In this document: piece after piece, positions 8,630 through 17,555 of the stretch
How the letters are laid out: the number at the start of each line of letters is the position of its first letter
Numbering within the stretch: the first letter of the stretch is position 1
NCBI RefSeq assembly: GCF_019924045.1
Contig: NZ_JAHXBN010000010.1
Location: 682,001-746,000, forward strand
Direction: 5' to 3'
Origin: Dyadobacter fermentans
GTDB taxonomy: Bacteria; Bacteroidota; Bacteroidia; Cytophagales; Spirosomataceae
Length of the DNA stretch: 64,000 nucleotides
Translations under genes and position numbers: made by a program
The notes under the pieces: model-generated
What the model saw: the letters and a program-made list of their open reading frames with translations, nothing else
Databases searched by the model: none
What the model was told of the DNA's origin: nothing

Positions 8630-9929
8630 ACGATTTTGATCCGGTGATCACTTGGAGCACCATGTACAGGATTTTGGCTACCACATAAGATACTGTCAGG
8701 AATAGAAGGGCCCAGAAGCTTGTGTTACCAAACAGCAAAAGGTCGTCTACGAGGCGGGTTGAGCAGCTGATCAGAACCACGATGAACAGGAACGAGTAAT
8801 AGTTCATATTTATCGGGTTGAGGTTTTTATAAATGTTACGCAGATAGCCTAGCAAAAGACCGATGATCAACGCATAGATGATGCCGCCCCAGAGTCCGAA
8901 GAAATGGTAGGCGAGGTAATTGTATCGTCCGTTTGCCCCCGAAGTCCGGCGGCCGGAATAATATGCAAATACATCGACCCCGATGGGCTCAGGCGGTGTA
9001 ATCTCGAAACCGAGGTTTTTCAGAATTGTTCCCCAGCCTGGATAAAATGCATATTTTAAAAAAGAGGATTCCTGAATGCTGTCCATGACGTCGTCGTAAT
9101 AGCCCAGGAGGAAAATATCGCCGCTCGACATAAGCCGCAAGCCGACCTGTTGGATAGCCGAAGAGGCATCAGCACCCACAGAGATCATGACGATAGCAAT
9201 GGGGAAGCTCAGCAGGACTGCCATCAGCGGCCAAGAGATCTTGATCGTACTCATCCGCCCTTGAGCGACCATCGGATAGGTAATCAGGAAATACGTGACG
9301 AAGAAAACCACGATAGATGATTTAGATCCACTGGTAGCGATATCGAGCAGTACTACGAAGCAGATGAAGAGCTCGAACAGATTGAGCCTTTGTTTTAGAT
9401 AGAGTATCTTATAATACAATGTCATGATCACCAACGACCGGTAGGACACAAGGAATGCCCGTACAATTCCGTGGCCTTCATAGGCGGAAACGTGGTTGTG
9501 CTCCGTACTGAGAAGTACAACTCCGACGGTTTTCAGGTTGACGGCCTCCACGATAACGTAGGCGGTACACACTACAAAAACGAATAGATCGAACTCGCTT
9601 ATGCCCCGGGTCGGAATTTCAAGTTTATTTGTGTCGCCTCCGAATTTGATTACCGGAATGTAGGCGGCTATTGTCATCCCCAGGAATAGGGCGATTTCTG
9701 TTCCCAAAAAGGACCAGCCGTATATTGGTTTGAGAGTTTGATCGGAATACAGGAAGTATACACAAAATGCCCCCCCCGTGAGGTTGATAACCGTGATCAG
9801 AAAGGGGTCGAGGATACCCCAGTAGATTTTTCGATAGAGGAAAAGATAAAAGCACAATATTCCCGCATAAATAGTCCCATAAAAGAGCCAGTTATCGAGA
9901 ATTGCCCTTACGAAAATATCATTTCCCAC
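8622..9929 (-). CDS. O-antigen/capsule repeat-unit polymerase (Wzy-like)
   Basis: 435 residues, almost entirely hydrophobic with about 10-12 predicted membrane helices and one larger loop around residues 250-330 (through YPGWGTILKNLGFEITPPEP and YYSGRRTSGANGRYNYLAYHFFGLWGG), the usual Wzy layout. Such enzymes join lipid-linked repeat units on the periplasmic side of the inner membrane. The start is GTG at 9929, overlapping the GT2 gene by 11 bp; no in-frame ATG gives a better beginning. Wzy proteins share little sequence, so the call rests on topology, length and position among glycosyltransferases and a Wzz-like protein. Confidence 0.78.
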   Translation of the reverse strand: MGNDIFVRAILDNWLFYGTIYAGILCFYLFLYRKIYWGILDPFLITVINLTGGAFCVYFLYSDQTLKPIYGWSFLGTEIALFLGMTIAAYIPVIKFGGDTNKLEIPTRGISEFDLFVFVVCTAYVIVEAVNLKTVGVVLLSTEHNHVSAYEGHGIVRAFLVSYRSLVIMTLYYKILYLKQRLNLFELFICFVVLLDIATSGSKSSIVVFFVTYFLITYPMVAQGRMSTIKISWPLMAVLLSFPIAIVMISVGADASSAIQQVGLRLMSSGDIFLLGYYDDVMDSIQESSFLKYAFYPGWGTILKNLGFEITPPEPIGVDVFAYYSGRRTSGANGRYNYLAYHFFGLWGGIIYALIIGLLLGYLRNIYKNLNPINMNYYSFLFIVVLISCSTRLVDDLLLFGNTSFWALLFLTVSYVVAKILYMVLQVITGSKSYA

Positions 9930-10650
9930 CTTTCAAGCTGTTTTTAAAATTCGAAACCTTGACACGCAGCCAGTAGTAAGAACCTACCGCGCTGCCCAGA
10001 TTGTCGTAAACGATGCCGATGATGTCCTTTTTATGCTGATGGTCGACATTTACTGAGCTCATCCCCAGGTCATTGTATATTGAAATCAATTTGGGCATGT
10101 AAACGAAGTGCGCAGCAAAGCGGCTGTACAGTTCAACATTATAAATGTGATCGGCCGTTAATTTATAATCTAAGTTATACTTCTTTTGCTTATAAATGGA
10201 TCGCGGGTAGAAAATGGCCTGATGCGAAATGTTCCGCAATGCGATATTCCATTTGCTGACTTTGCCGGTGTAGATCTGATTGCTTTTTTTCAGATAGGTG
10301 TTCCCGTAGTAAATGCCGTCGGCGTCAGTCATCTCGGCGACAACCTCTTCAATGATCGTCGGCGAAGCCAGCACATCGTCACATCCCAGAAAGAAAACCC
10401 AGTCGCCTGTGGCGAGATCGAGCCCCTTGTTCATGGCATCGAATATCCCGCGGTCGGCCTCACTTTTCCAGAGGGCGATCCCATGCTCGTATTTCCGGAT
10501 GATATCCAGTGTCCCATCGGTCGAAAGCCCGTCCAGGATGATGTACTCAATGTGAGCATAGCTCTGGCTAACGACACTTTTGATGGCACTTTCGAGGTCT
10601 TTCTCGCCGTTCCTTACAACTGTGATGATCGAAATTTTGGGGTACTGCAT
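9919..10650 (-). CDS. Glycosyltransferase family 2
   Basis: 243 residues of GT-A fold. The N-terminus KISIITVVRNGEKDLESAIK and EYIILDGLSTDGT are typical of GT2. They are followed by EADRGIFDAMNKGLDLATGD and the acidic metal-site motif GCDD near residue 90. It resembles the WcaA-like 'PGL/p-HBAD-type' GT2 enzymes found in many capsule loci. Inverting sugar transfer to the lipid-linked acceptor is expected. It lies 3 bp after the GT4 gene at 10654 and overlaps the polymerase gene, so all three are probably translationally coupled. Confidence 0.87.
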   Translation of the reverse strand: MQYPKISIITVVRNGEKDLESAIKSVVSQSYAHIEYIILDGLSTDGTLDIIRKYEHGIALWKSEADRGIFDAMNKGLDLATGDWVFFLGCDDVLASPTIIEEVVAEMTDADGIYYGNTYLKKSNQIYTGKVSKWNIALRNISHQAIFYPRSIYKQKKYNLDYKLTADHIYNVELYSRFAAHFVYMPKLISIYNDLGMSSVNVDHQHKKDIIGIVYDNLGSAVGSYYWLRVKVSNFKNSLKGGK

Positions 10651-10653
10651 AAC

Positions 10654-11805
10654 TTAGCTTTGACGGCAACTTTCTACTTCTCTGATGAAGTTGTCGCGAT
10701 ATTTTGTAATCGTGAAATTTTGAAAAACATGCTCCCGAGCGCGCCCGGCCAGGCCCGCGTAAAGAGAATGGTCATTGAGCAACCTCTCTAATTCCGCGGC
10801 AAGGCTGTACTCGTCGGACCGATAGAGCAGTCCGGTCTGCCCGTGTTGAACGATTTCACTGGTACCGGCCGAATCGAATGCCACCACCGGAACACCGTAC
10901 ATCATTCCCTCGATCGTCACGCGCCCAAGCGCCTCATTAGGCGAGCACATGAGCAATACATCCAGCCGGCGATAAATACTTTGGATATCTTTGGTAAACG
11001 CGGTGAACTGGATATGCTCGCTGATTCCTTGTTCCTTGATGTAGGCTGCAATTTCTTCATAATAAGCCGTATCGCCAATTTCGCCCACAATTTCCAATCT
11101 GATGGGAATTCCTTTTTTAACGAGCGCATTCACCGCTTTTACGGCCGTCATCTGGCCTTTGGCGGGATCGATGATGCCTACTATACCTGCATGAGGCGTT
11201 TCAGGACGCATACGTAGGGATACTTCCGGAAGCGTATCGACCAATCCATTGTATATCACGACATGTGGTGCGGTAACACCGGCCTCGATAACCCTTTTCT
11301 GGGCAATGCTTTTGGAAATACAAATAATGCGTGCTGCTTTGTTGGCCCAGAACCGGAATGAAGATTTACCAAAGTTGTATTTTAACTGATAATCCTCGTA
11401 CACGAACTCCCGGATATGCCAAAGGTGTCTCCGGCCCGAAAAGAATGCCACGAGCGCACCAAAGAAGATCACCGATGAGTTGGTATGGATGAGATCGATC
11501 CGTTTTCTGATAACTAATAAGGCAATGTATAAAGCCGCCAGCACATTGAATACAAACCTCTTAATGCTGTGAAACCATTGCGGGAACCGGGGGGCTTTGT
11601 GAATATCGTTGGCAAACTTGACAATCTTGCATTCGATGCCGTTCCGGGCCAGTTCTTTGGGAAAATCGCCGTCTTCGAGGCATATCACCCACCAGTCGAT
11701 CTCGTCCCGGGTTGCCATAAGTAAAGTTAAAAGGGACCTGTTCGCACCGTAAAGTGGGCCATAGTGGCTGAATGACAGTATTTTAGGTTTTTTGTCGGTC
11801 CTCAT
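10654..11805 (-). CDS. Glycosyltransferase family 4
   Basis: 383 residues. KILSFSHYGPLYGANRSLLT carries the donor-side loop, a hydrophobic patch at about 88-104 (FNVLAALYIALLVI) may dip into the membrane, and the E-x7-E signature is EALGRVTIE followed by PVVAFDSAGTSEIV. Its ATG overlaps the TAA of a 41-codon frame upstream (TAATG), a strong sign that the small frame is translated or that the overlap sets expression. It is probably among the first transferases to act after the initiating enzyme, but order cannot be proved from sequence. Confidence 0.86.
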   Translation of the reverse strand: MRTDKKPKILSFSHYGPLYGANRSLLTLLMATRDEIDWWVICLEDGDFPKELARNGIECKIVKFANDIHKAPRFPQWFHSIKRFVFNVLAALYIALLVIRKRIDLIHTNSSVIFFGALVAFFSGRRHLWHIREFVYEDYQLKYNFGKSSFRFWANKAARIICISKSIAQKRVIEAGVTAPHVVIYNGLVDTLPEVSLRMRPETPHAGIVGIIDPAKGQMTAVKAVNALVKKGIPIRLEIVGEIGDTAYYEEIAAYIKEQGISEHIQFTAFTKDIQSIYRRLDVLLMCSPNEALGRVTIEGMMYGVPVVAFDSAGTSEIVQHGQTGLLYRSDEYSLAAELERLLNDHSLYAGLAGRAREHVFQNFTITKYRDNFIREVESCRQS

Positions 11806-11930
11806 TACTTACTTTTCAAATGGCTCAATTGGGTGAAAGGCGGAGAGGAGCGCAATACGAATGCGATAGCCAGCACAAAGCTGATCAATATGCCGATCGC
11901 CCCTATCTTGATTTCCTGCTGAACTCTCAT
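11805..11930 (-). CDS. 41-residue single-span membrane peptide, unknown function
   Basis: ATG at 11930 opens a 41-codon frame ending at TAA 11807-11805. The product starts MRVQQEIKIGAIG, has one hydrophobic helix at about 10-27 (GAIGILISFVLAIAFVL), and ends in a short basic tail (LKSK). The stop overlaps the start of the next glycosyltransferase (TAATG), as in translationally coupled operons. I do not recognise a family. It could be a small membrane subunit of the polymerase/Wzz complex, a coupling leader, or a chance frame. Helix plus exact coupling make it more likely real than not. Confidence 0.55.
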   Translation of the reverse strand: MRVQQEIKIGAIGILISFVLAIAFVLRSSPPFTQLSHLKSK

Positions 11931-11936
11931 CGACGG

Positions 11937-12020
11937 TTATATTTGAACGGGGTTCAGAACATGATCGACGAGCAATGCAGATATCTGTGAGGTAAGCCTG
12001 GAAATCAAAATAGGAAGCAT
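11937..12020 (-). CDS. Possible 27-residue leader peptide
   Basis: ATG at 12020 gives MLPILISRLTSQISALLVDH and seven more residues before TAA at 11939-11937, 6 bp ahead of the 41-codon frame and in the same phase. It is moderately hydrophobic and amphipathic. It lies 31 bp after the chain-length regulator. There is no family match and the length is near what chance allows, so this is a candidate only. It could also mark the decayed front of a longer ancestor of the 41-residue peptide, because both are in one phase separated by a single stop. Confidence 0.25.
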   Translation of the reverse strand: MLPILISRLTSQISALLVDHVLNPVQI

Positions 12021-12051
12021 GTGTAAAAGTTGATTATGAGCGTACTATATT

Positions 12052-13134
12052 CTATTCGTTTGCGCTCGAAACGATCTTCTGGATTACTTTTTCCTTAATG
12101 AGCAGGATATATAAAAGGGTAAAAAAGCCGCCAAGAAAACCCCAGATTAAGCCTATGCGTAACCTCTTCGGGCTACTTTTCACCAGAGGAACTTTCACTG
12201 GTTCGAGCACTTTGAATACCGGCCGCTCTTCTTTCACGGTAACTTTGGCCTGCTCATACCGCCTCACCAGGTCGCTGTAAAGCGATTCCGATAATATATA
12301 TTCGGCTTGTAACCGTTGCTCTTCGATTTTAGCGGTGTTTGAAAAGATATTTCTGTTCTGATCGCGATAGCTTTGAAGCGCATACTCGGCGGTGCGGAGC
12401 CTCGCCTTGGCCTCTTTCACGCGATCGGCGAGCAAGCCTTCACGCTGGCTTGCTTTGGACGAGCGGTAATCTTCTACGTAGTCGACCAGGTATTTTTGAG
12501 CCGCTTCCACGATGATCGCCGATACGAATGGATCGATGGTTTCCGCGCTGATCATAATCACGCCGCTCTTTTGATCCACTTCTGCCGAAAGCAGAGAAAT
12601 GGCCCCGGCGATATTGGATTGTTCCGAAAGCGAGTACGAGAGAATTCCTTCCCTTTTCAGCTTAACTTCTTTGGCAGGAGCCTTGGATGAAGAGGAAAAC
12701 AGGCCGGATAGTAACCCGGGTTTAGCATGCGCTCTGATGAAATCCATGAGCGTTTTGTAGGGCTTGTTATCCTTATCCACCACCGGTTGTTTGAGCAGGT
12801 ATTCACCAAACGGCGAGCTTTGCATAATGGTGGGATAGAGATCCGGCTGCAACTTTTCCGCACCGTCGCCATTAAGGCCCGCACCCAACAGGGAGAACGA
12901 GCCTCTTCGGGATGTTCCGTATTCAGGCAACAAACTTACTTTGGCCTCGTATTTCTTTTGAAGCGTAAAGCTATACGCTACACCAGCGACCACCGCTACG
13001 ATTGCAACCAGTATCAGCAATTTGATATACTTTCCTACAAACAGGATGATATCGATGAAACGTATTTCCGAAGCATTGAATGAACTCTCCTTGCTCTCGG
13101 TAACAACCGGTTTTTTTTCTGGATGGGATATCAT
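12052..13134 (-). CDS. Wzz-type polysaccharide chain-length regulator
   Basis: 360 residues with the polysaccharide co-polymerase layout: membrane helix at about 36-56, a large periplasmic region, and a second helix at about 327-346, preceded by the proline-rich stretch FKVLEPVKVPLVKSSPKR. The segment KKYEAKVSLLPEYG after the first helix is the family's beta-strand start. The central part (SQREGLLADRVKEAKARLRTAEYALQ) is a predicted coiled coil. There is no C-terminal tyrosine kinase domain, unlike Wzc. It should set polymer length by acting on the Wzy-like enzyme encoded downstream. It lies 2 bp after the export gene. Confidence 0.87.
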   Translation of the reverse strand: MISHPEKKPVVTESKESSFNASEIRFIDIILFVGKYIKLLILVAIVAVVAGVAYSFTLQKKYEAKVSLLPEYGTSRRGSFSLLGAGLNGDGAEKLQPDLYPTIMQSSPFGEYLLKQPVVDKDNKPYKTLMDFIRAHAKPGLLSGLFSSSSKAPAKEVKLKREGILSYSLSEQSNIAGAISLLSAEVDQKSGVIMISAETIDPFVSAIIVEAAQKYLVDYVEDYRSSKASQREGLLADRVKEAKARLRTAEYALQSYRDQNRNIFSNTAKIEEQRLQAEYILSESLYSDLVRRYEQAKVTVKEERPVFKVLEPVKVPLVKSSPKRLRIGLIWGFLGGFFTLLYILLIKEKVIQKIVSSANE

Positions 13135-13136
13135 GG

Positions 13137-15560
13137 TTAATTATTTCTGCTCAGGGTAATTACCGCCAATGTGAGTGTACTAACCATCGAAGCGATGAAA
13201 GAGAACAATGCGATGCGTTCGCCAGGTGTTTTCTGACGGTCCGGCTCAGCTACTTTCACCGGCACGGTCACAACCGCACCCGGTTCAACTTTGGGATAAG
13301 ACCTGAAAAACAGGAAATTTTTGGTTCTGTGCGTCCGACCGTTTGGATACGACACGTACACGCGTTTTTTCCAACCCTGCTCGGTATAACCACCGGCCTG
13401 GGAAATATAATCGTCATAGCTGAACTTGGAATCGAAGTTCATCACCGACGGGTTGTGTACGCCACCCTGGATACGCACTGTTTCGAGGCGTCTCGGAATC
13501 ACGAGAGTATCGCCGTGCATCAGTAACAGGTTCGAAGGAAGCGAGGGTTTATTGACAATCGCTTCAATGTCGACCGCAATCAATTCCTGGCCCCGGTAGA
13601 AACGCGCACCGGGCAAATATGCCTCTGAGCGCAGCCCGCCCACTTTACCGAACAAATCTGAAATCCGTTCGAAATTATTGATAATGGTATAATTACCCGG
13701 ATACCGTACTTCACCTATAACCGTCACCGATTTCTGTGGTTCGTAACGCGGTGACTTGCGTACGACGATGATGTCCTGAGGTTGGAGCTTGAACTTCTGG
13801 TCGTCAGGGTTGAGAACCAGATTATCGGCTACGTCGATCGAGAAAATGCGGACGTTTTGAGAAGAAGGTAGGTCGAGCGTATCGTTTTTTACACGACGCG
13901 ATACTTCGATGCGGTAGGGGATACCACCTTCCGTATAACCGCCTGCCTGAAAAATAAGGTCGGCGATGGTAATGTCTTTATAATAATAATAGTTACCTGG
14001 GTTGATCACGGATCCCGAAATGGTAAGGAATGTGAATTCTTTCAGGTCTTCCACGGATTTGATCGTCAGGATATCACCTGCGAGCAACGGGATATCCGCT
14101 ATTTCACCGTTTACAAGCTTGCGAAGGTCAATTGCCACAATGCCTGTCTGGGTTTCGCCACTGGACCGTTCGAGGATCGCGCGGTTCAGGAAGGCACGCG
14201 GGCTAAGTCCCTGCGCCATTTGGATCAGTTTCAGAACGGAATTGCAACGCTCTTCCAGGGCATACGGGCCAGGCAATGTAACAGCACCCCGGATTTCGAC
14301 CTGATTGGCTACAATATCGAGTATCCGCTTTACATTGAAAATGTCACCGTTTTTGGGCGCGAAAGTTTCGATTTGAAGCGAATCAATGCTACCAATCATA
14401 TAGTTGGTTCCTGTATTGCGTTGGTAGGTAAAAGTCTTCGTATAAGCTTCCGGCGTGAAACCTCCGGCATATCGGATGATGTTTCCCAGGGTTTCGCCCG
14501 GTTTGGCTTCGAAAATACCGGGGCGTTTTAATTGGCCGTTCAGTTCTATTCTTGTTTCAAAAGGTCTGATCAGGATAATGTCCTGGTCTTGCAACGCAAT
14601 GTTGTCGCGCAGGTCGGCATCCACCAGAAACTTGTAGAGGTCAATTTTTCGGATAATCTTGTTGTTCCTGATTACCTCGATGTTGCGGTAGGAACCGTTC
14701 AGGCTTGGGCCGCCGGATATTGACAGCGCATTAAATGCAGTGGCGAGCGACGACACGGTGTAAGTGCCCGGACGAGCCGCTTCACCCGTGATCATCACGT
14801 GTATGCTGCGCACATTCCCGAGTGTGATGGATGAATAAGTCCCCGAACCCGGGCGGTTAAGCGTCGAATATGCCTGGCGCAAGCGGTTTACAATGCGTTC
14901 GCTGGCTTGTTCGATCGTCAGCCCATTGACGTATACAGGAGCCAGGTTGAGCATTTTTACGGTTCCTTCCGGACTGATCTTCATGCGGAAGTTATCCACC
15001 GCATTTCCGTAAATATCCACGACGATTTCGTCCTCGGGTCCCAGAATATAGTTCCTGGGGGTTGCAATGCGAAGGTTAGGCTCGAAGGTAGAAGTGGTAC
15101 GCGAAAAGAAAGCGGAGCCAAAAGTGCGGCTCAGGCGCCGGTTTCGCGCGCTTCTTGCATTGGTGGAGTCACGCTCGTTGTTGGCTTCGTCTTCGAGCTG
15201 ATCCGCGTCGTCCTGGTCCCTGGTTTCATCCAGTTCGTCCCGGTTGGGGTCATTGGTTTGCTTTTCATTAGGCTTTTGTTGAAGCCGTTTGCGCATGGTG
15301 GATATCTGATCCAAAGTGTAGCCCCTCTGCAACGCTGCTTTTTCGATATCCATGTCCGACATCCCGGCCGATTTAGCCTGGTTGTAAAAGTCGACAGCCT
15401 GCTGATTGGTTACCTGCGAAGGGTCGATCTTGGGTTGTGTCGGATCCGTGGGAAGCTGGGGAGAGGTATTGTTTTGAGCAAAAACCCCGATGTTGGTCAG
15501 GAGGAGCAGCAACAATAAGGTATTCCGGAAACAGGATCTTGCGAAGGATTGATAATGCAT
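13137..15560 (-). CDS. SLBB-domain polysaccharide export outer-membrane protein (Wza-like)
   Basis: 807 residues, about twice the length of E. coli Wza. A signal peptide ends near GVFAQ. A proline/glutamine-rich, acidic linker region runs to about residue 140. The poly-export domain follows (NYILGPEDEIVVDIYG), then several SLBB repeats seen as recurring patterns such as ITGEAARPGTYTV, LNGQLKRPGIFEAKPGET, IRGAVTLPGPYALEE, ISGSVINPGNYYYYKD, VIGEVRYPGNYTI and IQGGVHNPSVM. A C-terminal helix (FIASMVSTLTLAVITL) may cross the outer membrane. This extended multi-SLBB form is common in Bacteroidota. It should form the periplasmic and outer-membrane channel for the polymer and is the first gene of the operon. 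Confidence 0.9.
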   Translation of the reverse strand: MHYQSFARSCFRNTLLLLLLLTNIGVFAQNNTSPQLPTDPTQPKIDPSQVTNQQAVDFYNQAKSAGMSDMDIEKAALQRGYTLDQISTMRKRLQQKPNEKQTNDPNRDELDETRDQDDADQLEDEANNERDSTNARSARNRRLSRTFGSAFFSRTTSTFEPNLRIATPRNYILGPEDEIVVDIYGNAVDNFRMKISPEGTVKMLNLAPVYVNGLTIEQASERIVNRLRQAYSTLNRPGSGTYSSITLGNVRSIHVMITGEAARPGTYTVSSLATAFNALSISGGPSLNGSYRNIEVIRNNKIIRKIDLYKFLVDADLRDNIALQDQDIILIRPFETRIELNGQLKRPGIFEAKPGETLGNIIRYAGGFTPEAYTKTFTYQRNTGTNYMIGSIDSLQIETFAPKNGDIFNVKRILDIVANQVEIRGAVTLPGPYALEERCNSVLKLIQMAQGLSPRAFLNRAILERSSGETQTGIVAIDLRKLVNGEIADIPLLAGDILTIKSVEDLKEFTFLTISGSVINPGNYYYYKDITIADLIFQAGGYTEGGIPYRIEVSRRVKNDTLDLPSSQNVRIFSIDVADNLVLNPDDQKFKLQPQDIIVVRKSPRYEPQKSVTVIGEVRYPGNYTIINNFERISDLFGKVGGLRSEAYLPGARFYRGQELIAVDIEAIVNKPSLPSNLLLMHGDTLVIPRRLETVRIQGGVHNPSVMNFDSKFSYDDYISQAGGYTEQGWKKRVYVSYPNGRTHRTKNFLFFRSYPKVEPGAVVTVPVKVAEPDRQKTPGERIALFSFIASMVSTLTLAVITLSRNN

Positions 15561-15636
15561 GCAGTGTAGTTTAATTACAATCAGGACCGCTCCGTTTCCG
15601 GATGGTCCTGTGGTTAAATTTAAATGATGCCCGGGG

Positions 15637-15644
15637 CAAATCTA
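15637..15644 (-). promoter_or_regulatory. Candidate -7 box for the polysaccharide operon
   Basis: On the minus strand TAGATTTG matches the Bacteroidota TAnnTTTG element, 77 bp upstream of the export-protein start. The upstream element is poor (CTTT at the expected distance instead of TTTG). This is the only good match in the aspS-export gap. Confidence 0.4.
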
Positions 15645-15693
15645 CAAAATCTTACTTTATTTAAAGTATCAGTCGAATCTATCTCCGTGTTGA

Positions 15694-17463
15694 TCATGCA
15701 TTTGCACCTTCCACGCGGATTGCCAGCTCTTTAAGCTGCCCGTCCGAGATCGTAGACGGAGAATCAATCATCACGTCGCGACCTGAATTGTTCTTAGGGA
15801 ATGCGATGAAATCCCGGATCGAATCCGCGCCGCCAAAAATCGAGCAAAGCCTGTCGAAACCAAATGCAATACCGGCATGAGGAGGGGCGCCGAATTCAAA
15901 TGCATTCATCAGGAAGCCAAACTGCTCCTGGGCTTCTTCCGCCGAGAACCCGAGGATCTCGAACATTTTTCGTTGAAGCTCTTTTTCGAAGATCCGAACA
16001 GAACCTCCGCCAACTTCAACGCCGTTGATCACCATATCGTATGCATTGGCCCTTACCAGACCCAGGTTTTTATCCAGCAGTTCGATATCCTCCGGTTTCG
16101 GGCTGGTGAACGGGTGGTGCATCGCGAACCAGCGGTTTTCTTCTTCACCGAATTCGAGAAGCGGGAAGTCGATCACCCACAATGCCCGGTATTCGGCAGG
16201 GTTGCGCAGCCCCAGGCGTGAGCCTATTTCGAGGCGTAGCTCATTGAGCTGCTTACGCGTTTTATCGCCCTGGCCCGACAGGATCAATAGCAGATCGCCC
16301 GGCTTTGCATCAAACGCTTCCACCCATTTTTTTAGCTCTTCTTCCGTATAGAATTTGTCAACGGAAGACTTGATTGATCCATCGGGGTTGTAACGAACAT
16401 ATACCAGGCCTTTCGCTCCGATTTGCGGACGCTTAATCCAGTCGGTCAGTTCATCGACCTGCTTTCTCGTGTAAGCAGCGCAGCCGGTGGCATTGATACC
16501 CACTACAAGGCCGGCATCGTCGAATACGCCGAAACCTTTGCCGGAAGTAAGGTCGCGGTCATCGCCTTTCAGCTCTACGAATTGCATATCAAAGCGAATA
16601 TCCGGTTTGTCGGAACCGTACAGGCGCATCGCATCCGCATATGTCATGCGCGGAACTTCGGGCAGGTCGATATTTTTCACTTTCGCGAAAAGCTCGCGGA
16701 TCATGCCTTCGAATGTGTTCAGAACGTCTTCCTGCGTCACAAACGACATTTCGCAGTCGATTTGCGTAAACTCCGGCTGACGGTCAGCGCGTAGGTCTTC
16801 ATCGCGGAAACACTTCACGATCTGATAGTAACGGTCGAAACCGGCTACCATCAGCAGCTGTTTGAATGTCTGTGGTGATTGGGGCAATGCATAAAACTCA
16901 CCCGGGTTCATGCGGCTTGGCACCACGAAATCGCGGGCGCCTTCCGGTGTGGATTTGATCAGTACCGGGGTTTCTACTTCGATGAAATTCAGGTTATCGA
17001 GGTAAGCGCGGGTATAGCGCGCTACCTGGTGGCGCAATTGCAGGTTTTGGCGAACCGTATTTCTGCGAAGGTCGAGGTAGCGATACTTCATGCGGATATC
17101 GTCGCCGCCGTCGGTCTCGTCCTCGATCAGGAACGGAGGAAGTTTCGCGGGGTTCAGAATGGAGAGTTCCGACACGCGGATCTCGATATCGCCGGTGGCG
17201 ATCTTGTCATTTTTTGACAGACGTTCGATCACCGCACCTTTGGCTGAAATCACGAATTCGCGGCCCAGAGAGCGGGCAGTTTCCAACACATTTGCGGGGG
17301 TTTTGCCCTCTTCGAACAGCAATTGGGTGATGCCGTAACGGTCACGCAGATCGAGCCAGATCATGCCTCCCTTATCGCGGACGCGCTGAACCCAACCACA
17401 TAATACAACGTCTTGATTTACATGTTCTAAGCTTAATTCCCCGCAGGTATGTGTACGTAACAT
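15694..17463 (-). CDS. aspS: Aspartate-tRNA ligase
   Basis: 589 residues, the normal bacterial length. It charges tRNA-Asp with aspartate in the cytoplasm. An OB-fold anticodon-binding domain occupies about 1-105 ([20 protein letters not shown]). The class II core contains motif 2 ([21 protein letters not shown]) and motif 3 ([15 protein letters not shown]), and the bacterial GAD insertion lies between. The C-terminal [15 protein letters not shown] is characteristic of the family. It is a single gene divergent from the beta-propeller lipoprotein. Nothing here separates a discriminating from a tRNA-Asn-misacylating enzyme. Confidence 0.97.
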   Translation of the reverse strand: MLRTHTCGELSLEHVNQDVVLCGWVQRVRDKGGMIWLDLRDRYGITQLLFEEGKTPANVLETARSLGREFVISAKGAVIERLSKNDKIATGDIEIRVSELSILNPAKLPPFLIEDETDGGDDIRMKYRYLDLRRNTVRQNLQLRHQVARYTRAYLDNLNFIEVETPVLIKSTPEGARDFVVPSRMNPGEFYALPQSPQTFKQLLMVAGFDRYYQIVKCFRDEDLRADRQPEFTQIDCEMSFVTQEDVLNTFEGMIRELFAKVKNIDLPEVPRMTYADAMRLYGSDKPDIRFDMQFVELKGDDRDLTSGKGFGVFDDAGLVVGINATGCAAYTRKQVDELTDWIKRPQIGAKGLVYVRYNPDGSIKSSVDKFYTEEELKKWVEAFDAKPGDLLLILSGQGDKTRKQLNELRLEIGSRLGLRNPAEYRALWVIDFPLLEFGEEENRWFAMHHPFTSPKPEDIELLDKNLGLVRANAYDMVINGVEVGGGSVRIFEKELQRKMFEILGFSAEEAQEQFGFLMNAFEFGAPPHAGIAFGFDRLCSIFGGADSIRDFIAFPKNNSGRDVMIDSPSTISDGQLKELAIRVEGANA

Positions 17464-17512
17464 ATAACTATTTTAATACTGATATAATGAAAGTCGCTGA
17501 TAATAAATGCGG

Positions 17513-17520
17513 CAAAAGTA
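17513..17520 (-). promoter_or_regulatory. Candidate -7 box for aspS
   Basis: TACTTTTG on the minus strand, followed by CCGC, is a textbook Bacteroidota TAnnTTTG box 50 bp upstream of the aspS ATG. A second match (TAGATTTG, 17532-17539) lies just behind it. The -33 region is not conserved for either. Confidence 0.45.
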
Positions 17521-17555
17521 CGTATTTTTAGCAAATCTAACATGAAGTGTTTTCT

